DNA of 64,000 bases from CALKXV01 sp965228905 (lineage in GTDB: Bacteria; Pseudomonadota; Alphaproteobacteria; Rhodobacterales; Rhodobacteraceae), in contig CBDDII010000003.1 in NCBI GenBank assembly GCA_965228905.1, positions 1,550,001 to 1,614,000 on the forward strand, read 5' to 3'. The translations under genes and the position numbers were made by a program. Shown piece by piece: positions 8,215 to 15,910 of this stretch (position 1 is the stretch's first letter; each line of letters starts with the position of its first letter). Under the pieces are notes generated by a model that was given only the letters and a program-made list of their open reading frames with translations, made no database searches and was not told the DNA's origin.

Positions 8215-9642
8215 TCACGTTCCGCCGGTGAGCAGGTAGAAGACGGGCACGAGGATCACGGTCGCGATTGCGGTGAACCCGAGGCTCCAGCCCCAGGTGA
8301 GCGTCCTGGGCGGAATGCCCGAGGCGCGCGCCACAAGCAAAACGACCGTCGCGAAGGGCGAAAAGGTCATGGACAGCGCCCAGCCGCAAGAGATCGAGAA
8401 GGCGATAAGGGTCGCATCGCCCGGAAGGACCGGAAGTTCGGCAAAGAACGATCCCATGAAGACCGCCATCATCGTGGGCGAAAGGGCGGCAAGGCTGAAA
8501 AGGCAGAGCGCGGGTGGAATGGCGGCCAGCAGCACCCAGTCGGGCATCGCCTGAAGGCCAAGAAGGTCTGCCAATTCCGCCGCGGGGACAAGGCCGGCGG
8601 CGGCACGTCCGATAAATCCCGAAGCGGCCAGCGTGATCGCGACGTTGACAGAACCGGGCAGTTCGACGCCCAGTATCTCGCGCAGCCTTGGTGTCATGGC
8701 GGCGATTGCGCCTTTGGCAGGAAAACCGTTTTGCGCGGCAAGCCAGCCGATGACCATGATGGGGCAGGCGGCGAGCACGCCGAAGACGGCGGATTCGTCG
8801 AACAGCCAGACGAACAGCAGGACAAGGCCGAGGAACCAGAGTGTGGTTGCCGTGAACCTCAGGGCGGCAGTTCTTGGAAAGGCCATGACCTGTCGGATGC
8901 CGCGCGGTTTGTAGGCCCGGAACTTGAAGGCGTCTTCCATCGCGCCGACGATCATCAGCAGAGTGAAAAGAGCAAAGCCGTAGCCGATCCATTCGGTCCG
9001 GTCGACGCCGGGGATCAACTCGGCCACGATAAGGGGGGCAAAGGCCGTGGGCGACCATGTGACGGACCAGGCGAACCCGCGAAGCAGGGCCGAAAGCTGA
9101 CGCTGTTCGCGGATCGGGTTCAGGGGATCCTCGGGGGCTGCACGGCGGATGCCCTGTTGGATCAGGGGGACAAGAAAGCTGATGACGCCGACATTGAACA
9201 GGATCGCCAGAAAGGCCGTGCCGCCGTTCAGCGCGTAATAGCGCCGACCAGGGGGCTGGCGCGTCAGGTACTCGCCCAGGATCGCGACCGAGGGCGAAGT
9301 GGCGGCGGTGGCGTGGAGGAGACCGAGGAGCAGGATGAACACCATGAGGAAGGTGGCCTGGTCGAGGGCGCCGCGCAGGATGTTCAAGGGGTCTGGCTGG
9401 GTAAGCCAGACGAGCAGGGAAAGCGTTGCGCAAGCCCCCACAAGGTAGATTTCGCGCAATCCCAACCGGCGGGCCGACAACAGGACGATCGCGCCCATGG
9501 CCAACCATGCGATATCCTGCAAGAGCCGGGTGCCGGTGACGCGGGCGGAAAGCTCAAATCCCGCCACCGCGATGATCAGAAAGGCGATTATCGGCAAGCC
9601 GGGGGTGGACGGCCGCGCCAGTGATGGCGGGCCGTCTGTCAT
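8215..9642 (-). CDS. Unclassified multi-pass membrane protein, candidate sugar-acid transporter
   Basis: This 475-residue protein has about 12-13 hydrophobic segments across its whole length and short polar loops. Examples are PIIAFLIIAVAGFELSA, FLMVFILLLGLLHATAA and GGTAFLAILFNVGVISFLV. The chosen ATG at 9642 lies 13 bases after the upstream aldehyde dehydrogenase stop; longer readings would run into that gene. I do not recognise a named transporter family. The topology and the internal repeats of Gly/Ala/Pro-rich segments (CGWALSMTFSPFATVVLL, SVTWSPTAFAPLIVAEL) suggest an ion-transporter-superfamily-like carrier. Lying between kdgD and the semialdehyde dehydrogenase, it may import or export a pathway acid, as an addition to the TRAP system (inference). 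Confidence 0.65.
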   Translation of the reverse strand: MTDGPPSLARPSTPGLPIIAFLIIAVAGFELSARVTGTRLLQDIAWLAMGAIVLLSARRLGLREIYLVGACATLSLLVWLTQPDPLNILRGALDQATFLMVFILLLGLLHATAATSPSVAILGEYLTRQPPGRRYYALNGGTAFLAILFNVGVISFLVPLIQQGIRRAAPEDPLNPIREQRQLSALLRGFAWSVTWSPTAFAPLIVAELIPGVDRTEWIGYGFALFTLLMIVGAMEDAFKFRAYKPRGIRQVMAFPRTAALRFTATTLWFLGLVLLFVWLFDESAVFGVLAACPIMVIGWLAAQNGFPAKGAIAAMTPRLREILGVELPGSVNVAITLAASGFIGRAAAGLVPAAELADLLGLQAMPDWVLLAAIPPALCLFSLAALSPTMMAVFMGSFFAELPVLPGDATLIAFSISCGWALSMTFSPFATVVLLVARASGIPPRTLTWGWSLGFTAIATVILVPVFYLLTGGT

Positions 9643-9655
9643 GGGTGTTCTTGGC

Positions 9656-11179
9656 TCAACGGAGGTCTTTCGGCAGGATCGCGTCGGGCATGTTCTGATA
9701 GCACACCGGGCGCAGGAACCGGCGGATGGAAAGCGTGCCGACCGAGGTTGCGCCAAAGTTGGTCGAGGCGGGGTAGGGTCCGCCGTGAACCATGCTGTCG
9801 GCCACTTCCACACCGGTCGGGAACCCGTTGGCGAGTATCCGGCCAGCCTTGCGTTCAAGGATCGGCAAGAGACGTCCGGCAAGCTCGGTATCTTCGTCGT
9901 CCATGTGGAGCGTGGCGGTCAACTGGCCGTCCAATGCGCGCGCGATGTCTTCCATCTGGCCGGTGTCCCTGGTGCGGACGATCAGGCCGAGGGGGCCAAA
10001 GACCTCTTCGCCCAATTCGTGGTTGGCCAGCCATGTGTCGGCGTCGGTTTCATAGAGATAGGGCGTGGCGTTCCTGAGGTCGCAGGTCGAGGTCAGAACC
10101 TCGCGCACGCCCGCGCTGCCCGCGATCCGGTCGCGTCCGTCACGATAGGCCGAGGCGATGCCGTCGGTCAGCATGGTTTGCGCTCCGATTTCACCGACCG
10201 CAGCCTTGGCTGTGGCGACGAAGGCATCGCCTGCGGCTCCGGCTTCGACGACCGCGATGCCGGGGTTCGTGCAGAATTGGCCCGCACCCATGGTCAGCGA
10301 TCCGGCCCATCCGTTTGCAAGCTCTTCGCCGCGTGCGGAGAGGGCGTTCGGCAAGAGGAACATGGGGTTGACGCTGCCCAACTCGCCGAAGAAGGGGATC
10401 GGCTCGGGACGCTGTGCGCAGAGGTCGAACAATGCGCGACCGCCGCCAAGCGAACCGGTGAAGCCCACGGCCTTGATGTTGGGGTTCTGGACAAGCGATG
10501 TGCCGACATCGCGCTTGCCGCCCTGGATCAGCGAAAAGACACCCGGATGGACGCCGCATTTCGCGATGGCCGCATGGATGGCTTCGGCGACGATTTCACC
10601 GGTGCCGGGGTGCGCCGAGTGGCCCTTGACCACGACCGGACAACCTGCGGCAAGAGCCGCCGCCGTGTCACCACCTGCGGTCGAGAAGGCCAGCGGGAAG
10701 TTCGATGCGCCAAAGACCGCGACCGGGCCAATGGGGCGCTGCACCATCTTGAGGTCGGGGCGGGGCAGAGGCGCACGGTCGGGCAGGGCTTCGTCATGGC
10801 GACGGTCAAGGTAGTCGCCCTTCAGGATATGTTCCGCGAAGAGGCGAAGCTGGCCGGAGGTGCGCCCGCGTTCGCCCTGAAGCCGTGCTTCGGGCAGGCC
10901 GGATTCCTGGGTGCCGATCAGGGTGATGGCGTCTGCCCGCGCTTCGATTTCATCCGCAATGGTATTGAGGAACGCGGCGCGGTCCTCGCGGCTGGAGTAA
11001 CCATAGGTCCAGAACGCCTCTTCCGCCGCGTCACAGGCGGCTGCGACGTGCTCCGGCGTGCCGACCGAAAAGTCGTGGGCATCCCCGTGCGCGGGGTCGG
11101 AGGAAAAGGTCGCGTCGCCCGCGACCCAGTTCCCCGCGATCAGGTGTTTGCCATGGGGTTTGAAGGTTTCGTCGAGCAT
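9656..11179 (-). CDS. 2-oxoglutarate (alpha-ketoglutaric) semialdehyde dehydrogenase
   Basis: This 507-residue aldehyde dehydrogenase has VFGASNFPLAFSTAGGDTAAALAAGCPVVVKGHSAHPGT (cofactor region; the first 20 residues are the key part), GFTGSLGGG, the Glu in FGELGSVNP and the catalytic Cys in AGQFCTNPG. This 'GQFCTNPG' pattern is typical of type III KGSADH (2,5-dioxovalerate dehydrogenase), which turns 2-oxoglutarate semialdehyde into 2-oxoglutarate with NADP. The start at 11179 has a TAAGGAGACAAG ribosome site just upstream. It acts directly after KdgD in the pathway. Confidence 0.87.
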   Translation of the reverse strand: MLDETFKPHGKHLIAGNWVAGDATFSSDPAHGDAHDFSVGTPEHVAAACDAAEEAFWTYGYSSREDRAAFLNTIADEIEARADAITLIGTQESGLPEARLQGERGRTSGQLRLFAEHILKGDYLDRRHDEALPDRAPLPRPDLKMVQRPIGPVAVFGASNFPLAFSTAGGDTAAALAAGCPVVVKGHSAHPGTGEIVAEAIHAAIAKCGVHPGVFSLIQGGKRDVGTSLVQNPNIKAVGFTGSLGGGRALFDLCAQRPEPIPFFGELGSVNPMFLLPNALSARGEELANGWAGSLTMGAGQFCTNPGIAVVEAGAAGDAFVATAKAAVGEIGAQTMLTDGIASAYRDGRDRIAGSAGVREVLTSTCDLRNATPYLYETDADTWLANHELGEEVFGPLGLIVRTRDTGQMEDIARALDGQLTATLHMDDEDTELAGRLLPILERKAGRILANGFPTGVEVADSMVHGGPYPASTNFGATSVGTLSIRRFLRPVCYQNMPDAILPKDLR

Positions 11180-11189
11180 TCTTGTCTCC

Positions 11190-11912
11190 TTAACGGTTGT
11201 TGGCTTTGCGCCACTCGGCGAACTTTTCAAGGTTTTCGTCCTTGGTCGCGGGGTAGAGGCCGATGATCGTTTCACCGGCCCGCACCTGACCCACGACGAA
11301 ATCCTCGTAAGCTGTCATCTCGGTGGCTTCTTCAGCCACTTCATCGGCGAGATGGGCGGGAATGACAATAACGCTGTCGTCGTCGCCGACAATTATGTCA
11401 CCGGGAAAGACCGGGGCATCGCCACATCCGATCGGGCAGTTGATCTCGATCGCCTCGTTGATCGTGAGGTTCGTGGGCGAGGCGGGACGCGAGTGATAGC
11501 AGGGCATGTCCAGCTCGCCGATCCGCATGGAATCGCGAAAACCCCCGTCGGTGACCGCACCGGCCCCGCCGCGCATCATCAGGCGGGTCAGAAGGATGTC
11601 GCCGGAACTGGCGGCACGGGCGTCCTTGCGGCTGTCCATGACCAGAACGTGGCCGGGGGGGCAGGTTTCAATCGCATGGCGCTGCGGGTGCTTGGGGTTG
11701 CGGAACTCGGCCAGCGTGTTGCGATCCTCGCGGGCGGGCATGTAACGTAGGGTAAAGGCGGGGCCGACCATGTTCTCACCCTTGCGGGCGACAGGGCGGA
11801 CGTCCTGGATCACCTGGTTGCGTAGCCCGCGCTTGTAAAGCGCGGTGGCCAGCGTGGCGACGCTGACGTGTTTCAGTTTTTCGATGGAGTCCGGGGAGGG
11901 TGTGTCGGTCAT
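11190..11912 (-). CDS. RraA-like family protein (possible 4-hydroxy-2-oxo acid aldolase)
   Basis: This 240-residue protein of the RraA/menG-like fold has GDILLTRLMMRGGAGAVTDGGFRDS, in which the G-G-x-R-D pattern binds the metal-substrate pair, and the later GDIIVGDDDSVIVIP. Similar proteins include the 4-hydroxy-4-methyl-2-oxoglutarate/4-carboxy-4-hydroxy-2-oxoadipate aldolases and oxaloacetate decarboxylases, as well as true RNase E inhibitors. In a sugar-acid operon an aldolase or decarboxylase acting on a 2-oxo acid is more likely than RNase regulation. It follows the second lyase after a short hairpin. The exact reaction is not determined. Confidence 0.78.
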   Translation of the reverse strand: MTDTPSPDSIEKLKHVSVATLATALYKRGLRNQVIQDVRPVARKGENMVGPAFTLRYMPAREDRNTLAEFRNPKHPQRHAIETCPPGHVLVMDSRKDARAASSGDILLTRLMMRGGAGAVTDGGFRDSMRIGELDMPCYHSRPASPTNLTINEAIEINCPIGCGDAPVFPGDIIVGDDDSVIVIPAHLADEVAEEATEMTAYEDFVVGQVRAGETIIGLYPATKDENLEKFAEWRKANNR

Positions 11913-11934
11913 CGGGTAAAAGCCTTTCGGGAGC

Positions 11935-11952
11935 GGCGGGGTGAACCCCGCC
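11935..11952. repeat. Short GC-rich hairpin between lyase and RraA-like genes
   Basis: GGCGGGGT (11935-11942) and ACCCCGCC (11945-11952) form a perfect 8-bp stem with a 2-base centre. It touches the TAG stop of the lyase gene at 11953-11955 and lies 22 bases before the RraA-like ATG. It resembles the small REP-like hairpins seen between genes in Rhodobacteraceae. It may stabilise the upstream mRNA or lower expression of downstream genes. Confidence 0.55.
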
Positions 11953-12852
11953 CTACGGGATGAGGTTGTTGGCGGTCATGAAGTCGCGAAGGCGGCGCAT
12001 CTGGTCGTCGGTCAGGGGCCAGGCGGCGGGCGGGCGGGCCGCGCCGCAGTCTTCGCCCATAAGGGCCAGCGCGGCTTTCACGCCGGGGACGTTGGCACCG
12101 CCCTGGTCTTCGGCGCGGATGTCTTCGAAGACCTGCATTTCGCCGATCAGCCTGCGGGCTTCGCCGTAGTCGCCCGCTTCGAGTGCGGTAGAGATTGCGA
12201 CAGAGCGTTCCGGCCAGACGTTGATCAGGCCGGAGGTGAAGCCGCGTGCGCCGACGGCATAGAAGGTGGGAGCCCAGACCTCGGCCAGGCCACCGACCCA
12301 GATGATGTGGTCGGGCGAGGCCATCATCGCCGCTTGCAGCTTCATCGGATTGGGGGTGGCCCATTTGACGCCGATGACTCCGTCAATCGAACAAAGGTCG
12401 GCGATGGCTTCGGTGCCGATGGCATCGTTGCGAAGATAGAGGATCAGCGGCAGGCCACGTCCGGCATCCCGCACCGCGCGAATGTAGTCCACGACTCCGC
12501 GCGGGGCCACGAAAGGGTCGGGCGGCTGGTGGATCATCAGCGCGGCAGCACCGGCATCGGCCGAGGCTTCGGCGAGGCGTCGCGCGTCGCGGATACCTCT
12601 GCCGACACCGGCGACAAGGGGGACACGTCCCCCGATATGCGCCGCCGACGCCTGCACCATGCTCACCGCCTCATCGGTGGTGAGACCGTAGAATTCGCCC
12701 GTGTTGCCGTTCGCGGTCAGGATGTGAACGCCCGCCGCGATGGCGCGGTCGACAATGGGCTTTTGCCGGTCCGGAGCGATGTCTCCGCCCGTGTCGAATG
12801 GTGTGGCGAGGATGCCGGAAATGCCGGTGAGGGCGGTTGCAAGATCGGTCAC
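11953..12852 (-). CDS. Dihydrodipicolinate synthase family protein (third NAL-superfamily gene)
   Basis: This 299-residue TIM-barrel lyase has the motif ANGNTGEFYGL in place of GGTGE/GTTGE, the Tyr in LILYLRND and the Schiff-base Lys in VIGVKWATP. The start is a GTG whose GTGA overlaps the stop of the enolase-superfamily dehydratase, so translation is probably coupled. It is quite different from the other two NAL-family proteins of the window, suggesting another substrate. A 2-keto-3-deoxy sugar-acid aldolase or dehydratase acting on the product of the neighbouring dehydratases is the best guess. Confidence 0.8.
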   Translation of the reverse strand: MTDLATALTGISGILATPFDTGGDIAPDRQKPIVDRAIAAGVHILTANGNTGEFYGLTTDEAVSMVQASAAHIGGRVPLVAGVGRGIRDARRLAEASADAGAAALMIHQPPDPFVAPRGVVDYIRAVRDAGRGLPLILYLRNDAIGTEAIADLCSIDGVIGVKWATPNPMKLQAAMMASPDHIIWVGGLAEVWAPTFYAVGARGFTSGLINVWPERSVAISTALEAGDYGEARRLIGEMQVFEDIRAEDQGGANVPGVKAALALMGEDCGAARPPAAWPLTDDQMRRLRDFMTANNLIP

Positions 12853-14042
12853 GATTGCGCTCCGATGGTGGTTGTGGACTTGGTCCAGTCGCGGGCCTGC
12901 CCCGAAAGGGTGAGGCCGAGGCCGGGTCGGTCGGGCACGATGGCGCGGCCATTCTCGATTTTCAGGCGTTCTTCGAACAGGGGTTCAAGCATGTGGAAAT
13001 GCTCAAGCCAGGGTTCCTCCAGAGCGGCGGCGGCGAGGTGGATGTGAAGTTCCATCATCCAGTGCGGCGCGATGGAGACGCGGGCATCTTCGGCCACGGT
13101 CATGGCTTTCAGATAGGGGGTGATGCCACCGATCCGGGGGGCATCGACCTGGCTGATGTCGCAGGCGCGGGCGCGGACAAGCTCGATGGCTTCGCCGGGC
13201 GAGGTCAGCATTTCGCCGGTGGCGACGGGCGTGGCAAGTGCCTCGGCCAGCATGGCATGGCCTTCGAAATCCAGCGCGTCGAGCGGTTCCTCAATGAAGC
13301 CGAGGCCCATGTCATCGACCAGTTTGCCGAACTGAAGCGCATAGGCGCGGTCCCATTGCTGGTTGGCGTCGATCATCAGGGGGATGTCATCGGAAAGATG
13401 CGAGCGCAGGGCGTCTATGCGGCGGAGGTCTTCCATCCCGTCGGGCTGGCCGACCTTCATCTTGATCCCGCCGATGCCAAGGGCAAGGGACCGGTCGGCG
13501 GCGGATTTGATCTCGTCGACAGAGGCCTGGAGGTACTGGCCTTCGGAGTTGTAGATCGTCACGCTGTCGCGGTGCGCGCCAAGCAGTTTGGCCAGCGGCA
13601 GATCCGCGCGTTTCGCCTTCATGTCCCAAAGGGCGACGTCGAAGGCGGTGATGACCTGATAGGCCAGCCCGCCGCGCCCCAGGCTGTTGGTCTGCCAGCG
13701 CAGACGCTCCCACAGCCGGGCGATGTCGTTCGGGTCTTCGCCGAGCAGGCGGGGCGCAATCTCGACGGCCAAAGCGTACATGGCCGGTCCGCCAGCACGC
13801 AGGGTGTAGGAATAGCCGAAACCCGACTGCCCGGAGGCACTTTTGGCTTCGACGGCAAGGATTTCGACAGAATCGAGCGGGGTCTGCCTGCCGGTCAGCA
13901 CTTTGGCGTCCGAGATCGCTTGCGCGAAAGGCACCGTGATATGGCTGATCGTGAGGCTGGTCAGTTCGTCGAGTCCCGCTCCGCTGTTTGCTGTCGGGGC
14001 AGGGCGGGCGGCGATGCGCCTTTGTTCAAGATCGAGCGGCAT
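12849..14042 (-). CDS. Mandelate racemase/enolase-superfamily sugar-acid dehydratase (talarate/galactarate dehydratase-like)
   Basis: This 397-residue protein has the superfamily layout: an N-terminal capping domain, the Lys pair IKMKVGQP (about residue 195), metal ligands in IDANQQW and FIEEPLDALD, Glu in ATGEMLTS, and the C-terminal base His in APHWMMELH. The segment WQTNSLGRGGLAYQ resembles L-talarate/galactarate dehydratases. These remove water from an aldarate to give 5-keto-4-deoxyglucarate, the KdgD substrate encoded 5 kb downstream in the same operon. It overlaps the IlvD-type gene by one base (TGATG). The exact aldarate is inferred from context. Confidence 0.8.
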   Translation of the reverse strand: MPLDLEQRRIAARPAPTANSGAGLDELTSLTISHITVPFAQAISDAKVLTGRQTPLDSVEILAVEAKSASGQSGFGYSYTLRAGGPAMYALAVEIAPRLLGEDPNDIARLWERLRWQTNSLGRGGLAYQVITAFDVALWDMKAKRADLPLAKLLGAHRDSVTIYNSEGQYLQASVDEIKSAADRSLALGIGGIKMKVGQPDGMEDLRRIDALRSHLSDDIPLMIDANQQWDRAYALQFGKLVDDMGLGFIEEPLDALDFEGHAMLAEALATPVATGEMLTSPGEAIELVRARACDISQVDAPRIGGITPYLKAMTVAEDARVSIAPHWMMELHIHLAAAALEEPWLEHFHMLEPLFEERLKIENGRAIVPDRPGLGLTLSGQARDWTKSTTTIGAQS

Positions 14043-15772
14043 CAGTTGATTTCCGGTTCCGGCACGGGCGCGCCAAAGTCGCTGCGCAGGAAGTCGAAGT
14101 CGCAGCCTTTGTCGGCCTGCTCGATGTGCTGGGAAAAGGCCCAGCCATAGCCGCGTTCATAACGGGGCTCGGGTGCGGTCCAGTTCTGGCGGCGCGTTTC
14201 CATCTCTTCGTCCGAGATTTGCACCTGAAGCACGCGGTTCGGGATGTCGATTTCGATCATGTCACCGGTTTCGATCAGGGCCAGGGGGCCGCCGACGAAG
14301 GCTTCGGGCGCGACGTGCAGAATGCAGGCCCCGTATGACGTGCCGGACATGCGCGCATCCGAAAGCCGCAGCATGTCGCGGTGGCCCTGTTTCAAAAGGG
14401 CCTTTGGCATCGGGATCATGCCCCATTCGGGCATTCCCGGCCCGCCTTTTGGCCCGGCGTTGCGCAAGACCAGCACGTGATCCGGGGTCATCGGGTAGTC
14501 TTCGTCGTTGATGATCTTTTTCAGCTCGGGATAGCTGTCGGCGACGATGGCGGGGCCGGTGTGTTTCTGGAATTTCGGGTCCATTGCCGCCGGTTTGATG
14601 ACCGCGCCGTCGGGGGCAAGGTTGCCGCGCAATACGGCAAGCGAACCTTCGTGATAGACCGGGTTGGACAGTGGGCGAATGACGTCGTCGTTGTAGTTGA
14701 CCGCAGAGGCGATGTTCTCGCCCAGGGTCTTGCCATTGACGGTGGTGACAGAGAGGTCAAGCTTGTCGCCCAATTCCTTCATCAGCGCGGGCAGACCCCC
14801 TGCGTAGAAGAAATCCTCCATCAGGTATTCCGTACCCGAGGGCCGTATATTGGCGAGGACCGGCGTCGTGTGGCCGATCTCGTCCAGCGTATCGAGGGTG
14901 AGGTTGACGCCTGCACGCCGCGCCATGGCGATCATGTGGATGATGGCGTTGGTGGAACAGCCCGTGGCCATCGCAACGGTGACGGCGTTGCGCGTGGCGG
15001 CCTCGGTCAGGATCTTGTCGGGGGTGAGGTCTTCCCAGACCATTTCGACGATGCGCTTGCCGCAGTTGTCGGCCATGCGCTTGTGACCCGCGTCGGGGGC
15101 GGGGATCGACGATGCACCGGGCAGCGTCAGGCCGAACCCTTCCGCGATCGACATCATGGTCGATGCGGTGCCCATGGTCATACAGGTGCCATAGCTGCGG
15201 GCGATCCCACCCTGCACGCCATCCCATTCTTCCTTGCCGATGGTGCCCGCGCGGCGTTCGTCCCAGTACTTCCAGACATCCGTGCCGCTGCCCAGTTTCT
15301 GGCCCGCGTAATTGCCCCGGATCATCGCGCCCGCGGGCATGAAGATGAAGGGGATGCCCATGGACAGGGCGCCCATGACAAGGGCGGGCGTGGACTTGTC
15401 ACAACCACCCAGAAGGACGGCGCCGTCAATGGGGTGCGAGCGCAGGGTTTCCTCGACCTCCAACGCGCCCATGTTGCGATAGAGCATCGAGGTGGGCTTC
15501 AGGAATTGTTCGGAAAAGGCGTGGACCGGAAGTTCGACCGGCGTGCCGCCCGCTTTCAGAACACCCTTTTTCACGAACTCCGCCCGGTCACGCAGGTGGT
15601 GATGGCAGGGGGACATGTCCGACCACGTATTGATGACGGCGATCACCGGCTTGCCTTCCCAGTCGTCGGCGTTCCAGCCCATTTGCATCGCCCGGCTGCG
15701 ATGGCCCATGGACCGCAAATCGTCAGGCGCGAACCAGCGGGCAGAGCGGAGGTCTTCGGGTTTCTTGGTCAT
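14042..15772 (-). CDS. IlvD/Edd-family sugar-acid dehydratase (arabinonate/xylonate dehydratase-like)
   Basis: This 576-residue protein has the Fe-S cysteines of the family in VLLGGCDKSTPA (about 128) and SYGTCMTMGTA (about 200), and the downstream metal-binding and active-site segments GCSTNAIIHM and DARMSGTSYGACILHVAPEA. The closest well-known type is L-arabinonate dehydratase, which carries a [2Fe-2S] cluster and makes 2-keto-3-deoxy acids; xylonate and gluconate dehydratases are related. With kdgD and KGSADH it could feed pentonates into 2-oxoglutarate. It starts 4 bases after the microprotein gene. Confidence 0.87.
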   Translation of the reverse strand: MTKKPEDLRSARWFAPDDLRSMGHRSRAMQMGWNADDWEGKPVIAVINTWSDMSPCHHHLRDRAEFVKKGVLKAGGTPVELPVHAFSEQFLKPTSMLYRNMGALEVEETLRSHPIDGAVLLGGCDKSTPALVMGALSMGIPFIFMPAGAMIRGNYAGQKLGSGTDVWKYWDERRAGTIGKEEWDGVQGGIARSYGTCMTMGTASTMMSIAEGFGLTLPGASSIPAPDAGHKRMADNCGKRIVEMVWEDLTPDKILTEAATRNAVTVAMATGCSTNAIIHMIAMARRAGVNLTLDTLDEIGHTTPVLANIRPSGTEYLMEDFFYAGGLPALMKELGDKLDLSVTTVNGKTLGENIASAVNYNDDVIRPLSNPVYHEGSLAVLRGNLAPDGAVIKPAAMDPKFQKHTGPAIVADSYPELKKIINDEDYPMTPDHVLVLRNAGPKGGPGMPEWGMIPMPKALLKQGHRDMLRLSDARMSGTSYGACILHVAPEAFVGGPLALIETGDMIEIDIPNRVLQVQISDEEMETRRQNWTAPEPRYERGYGWAFSQHIEQADKGCDFDFLRSDFGAPVPEPEIN

Positions 15773-15776
15773 GGCT

Positions 15777-15899
15777 TTACGAGATTGGTTGGGCGTAGGT
15801 GAACATCAGGAAGATGATGAGGCCGGCCAAAACCAGCCCCAGCACCCAGGGCCATTTGCCGTAACCGTTTATGTCGTCGTGTGAATCGCGTCCGATCAT
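15777..15899 (-). CDS. 40-residue single-pass membrane microprotein in the TRAP operon
   Basis: A short ORF sits exactly between the TRAP permease and the IlvD-type dehydratase. Reading leftward, TGAGGAGTTGAGCCATG joins the permease stop, a GGAG ribosome site and the ATG. The 40 residues begin MIGRDSHDDINGYGKWPW, followed by one hydrophobic helix (VLGLVLAGLIIFLMFTYA, about residues 19-36), and end QPIS. The tight spacing on both sides (11 and 4 bases) and the complete membrane helix argue for a real gene. I do not recognise a family. A small subunit or stabiliser of the TRAP permease is a reasonable guess, not shown. Confidence 0.68.
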   Translation of the reverse strand: MIGRDSHDDINGYGKWPWVLGLVLAGLIIFLMFTYAQPIS

Positions 15900-15910
15900 G
15901 GCTCAACTCC

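Noticed and set aside
8008..11266. Very long plus-strand open frames (over 500 codons) opposite kdgD, the membrane protein and the aldehyde dehydrogenase
   Set aside because: They are antisense to genes with clear motifs and read as Arg/Gly/Asp-rich sequence without domains, typical of high-GC shadow frames.
11941..15802. Plus-strand open frames of 368-473 codons opposite the lyase and dehydratase genes
   Set aside because: Same reason: composition is low-complexity and the real genes lie on the other strand with intact active sites.
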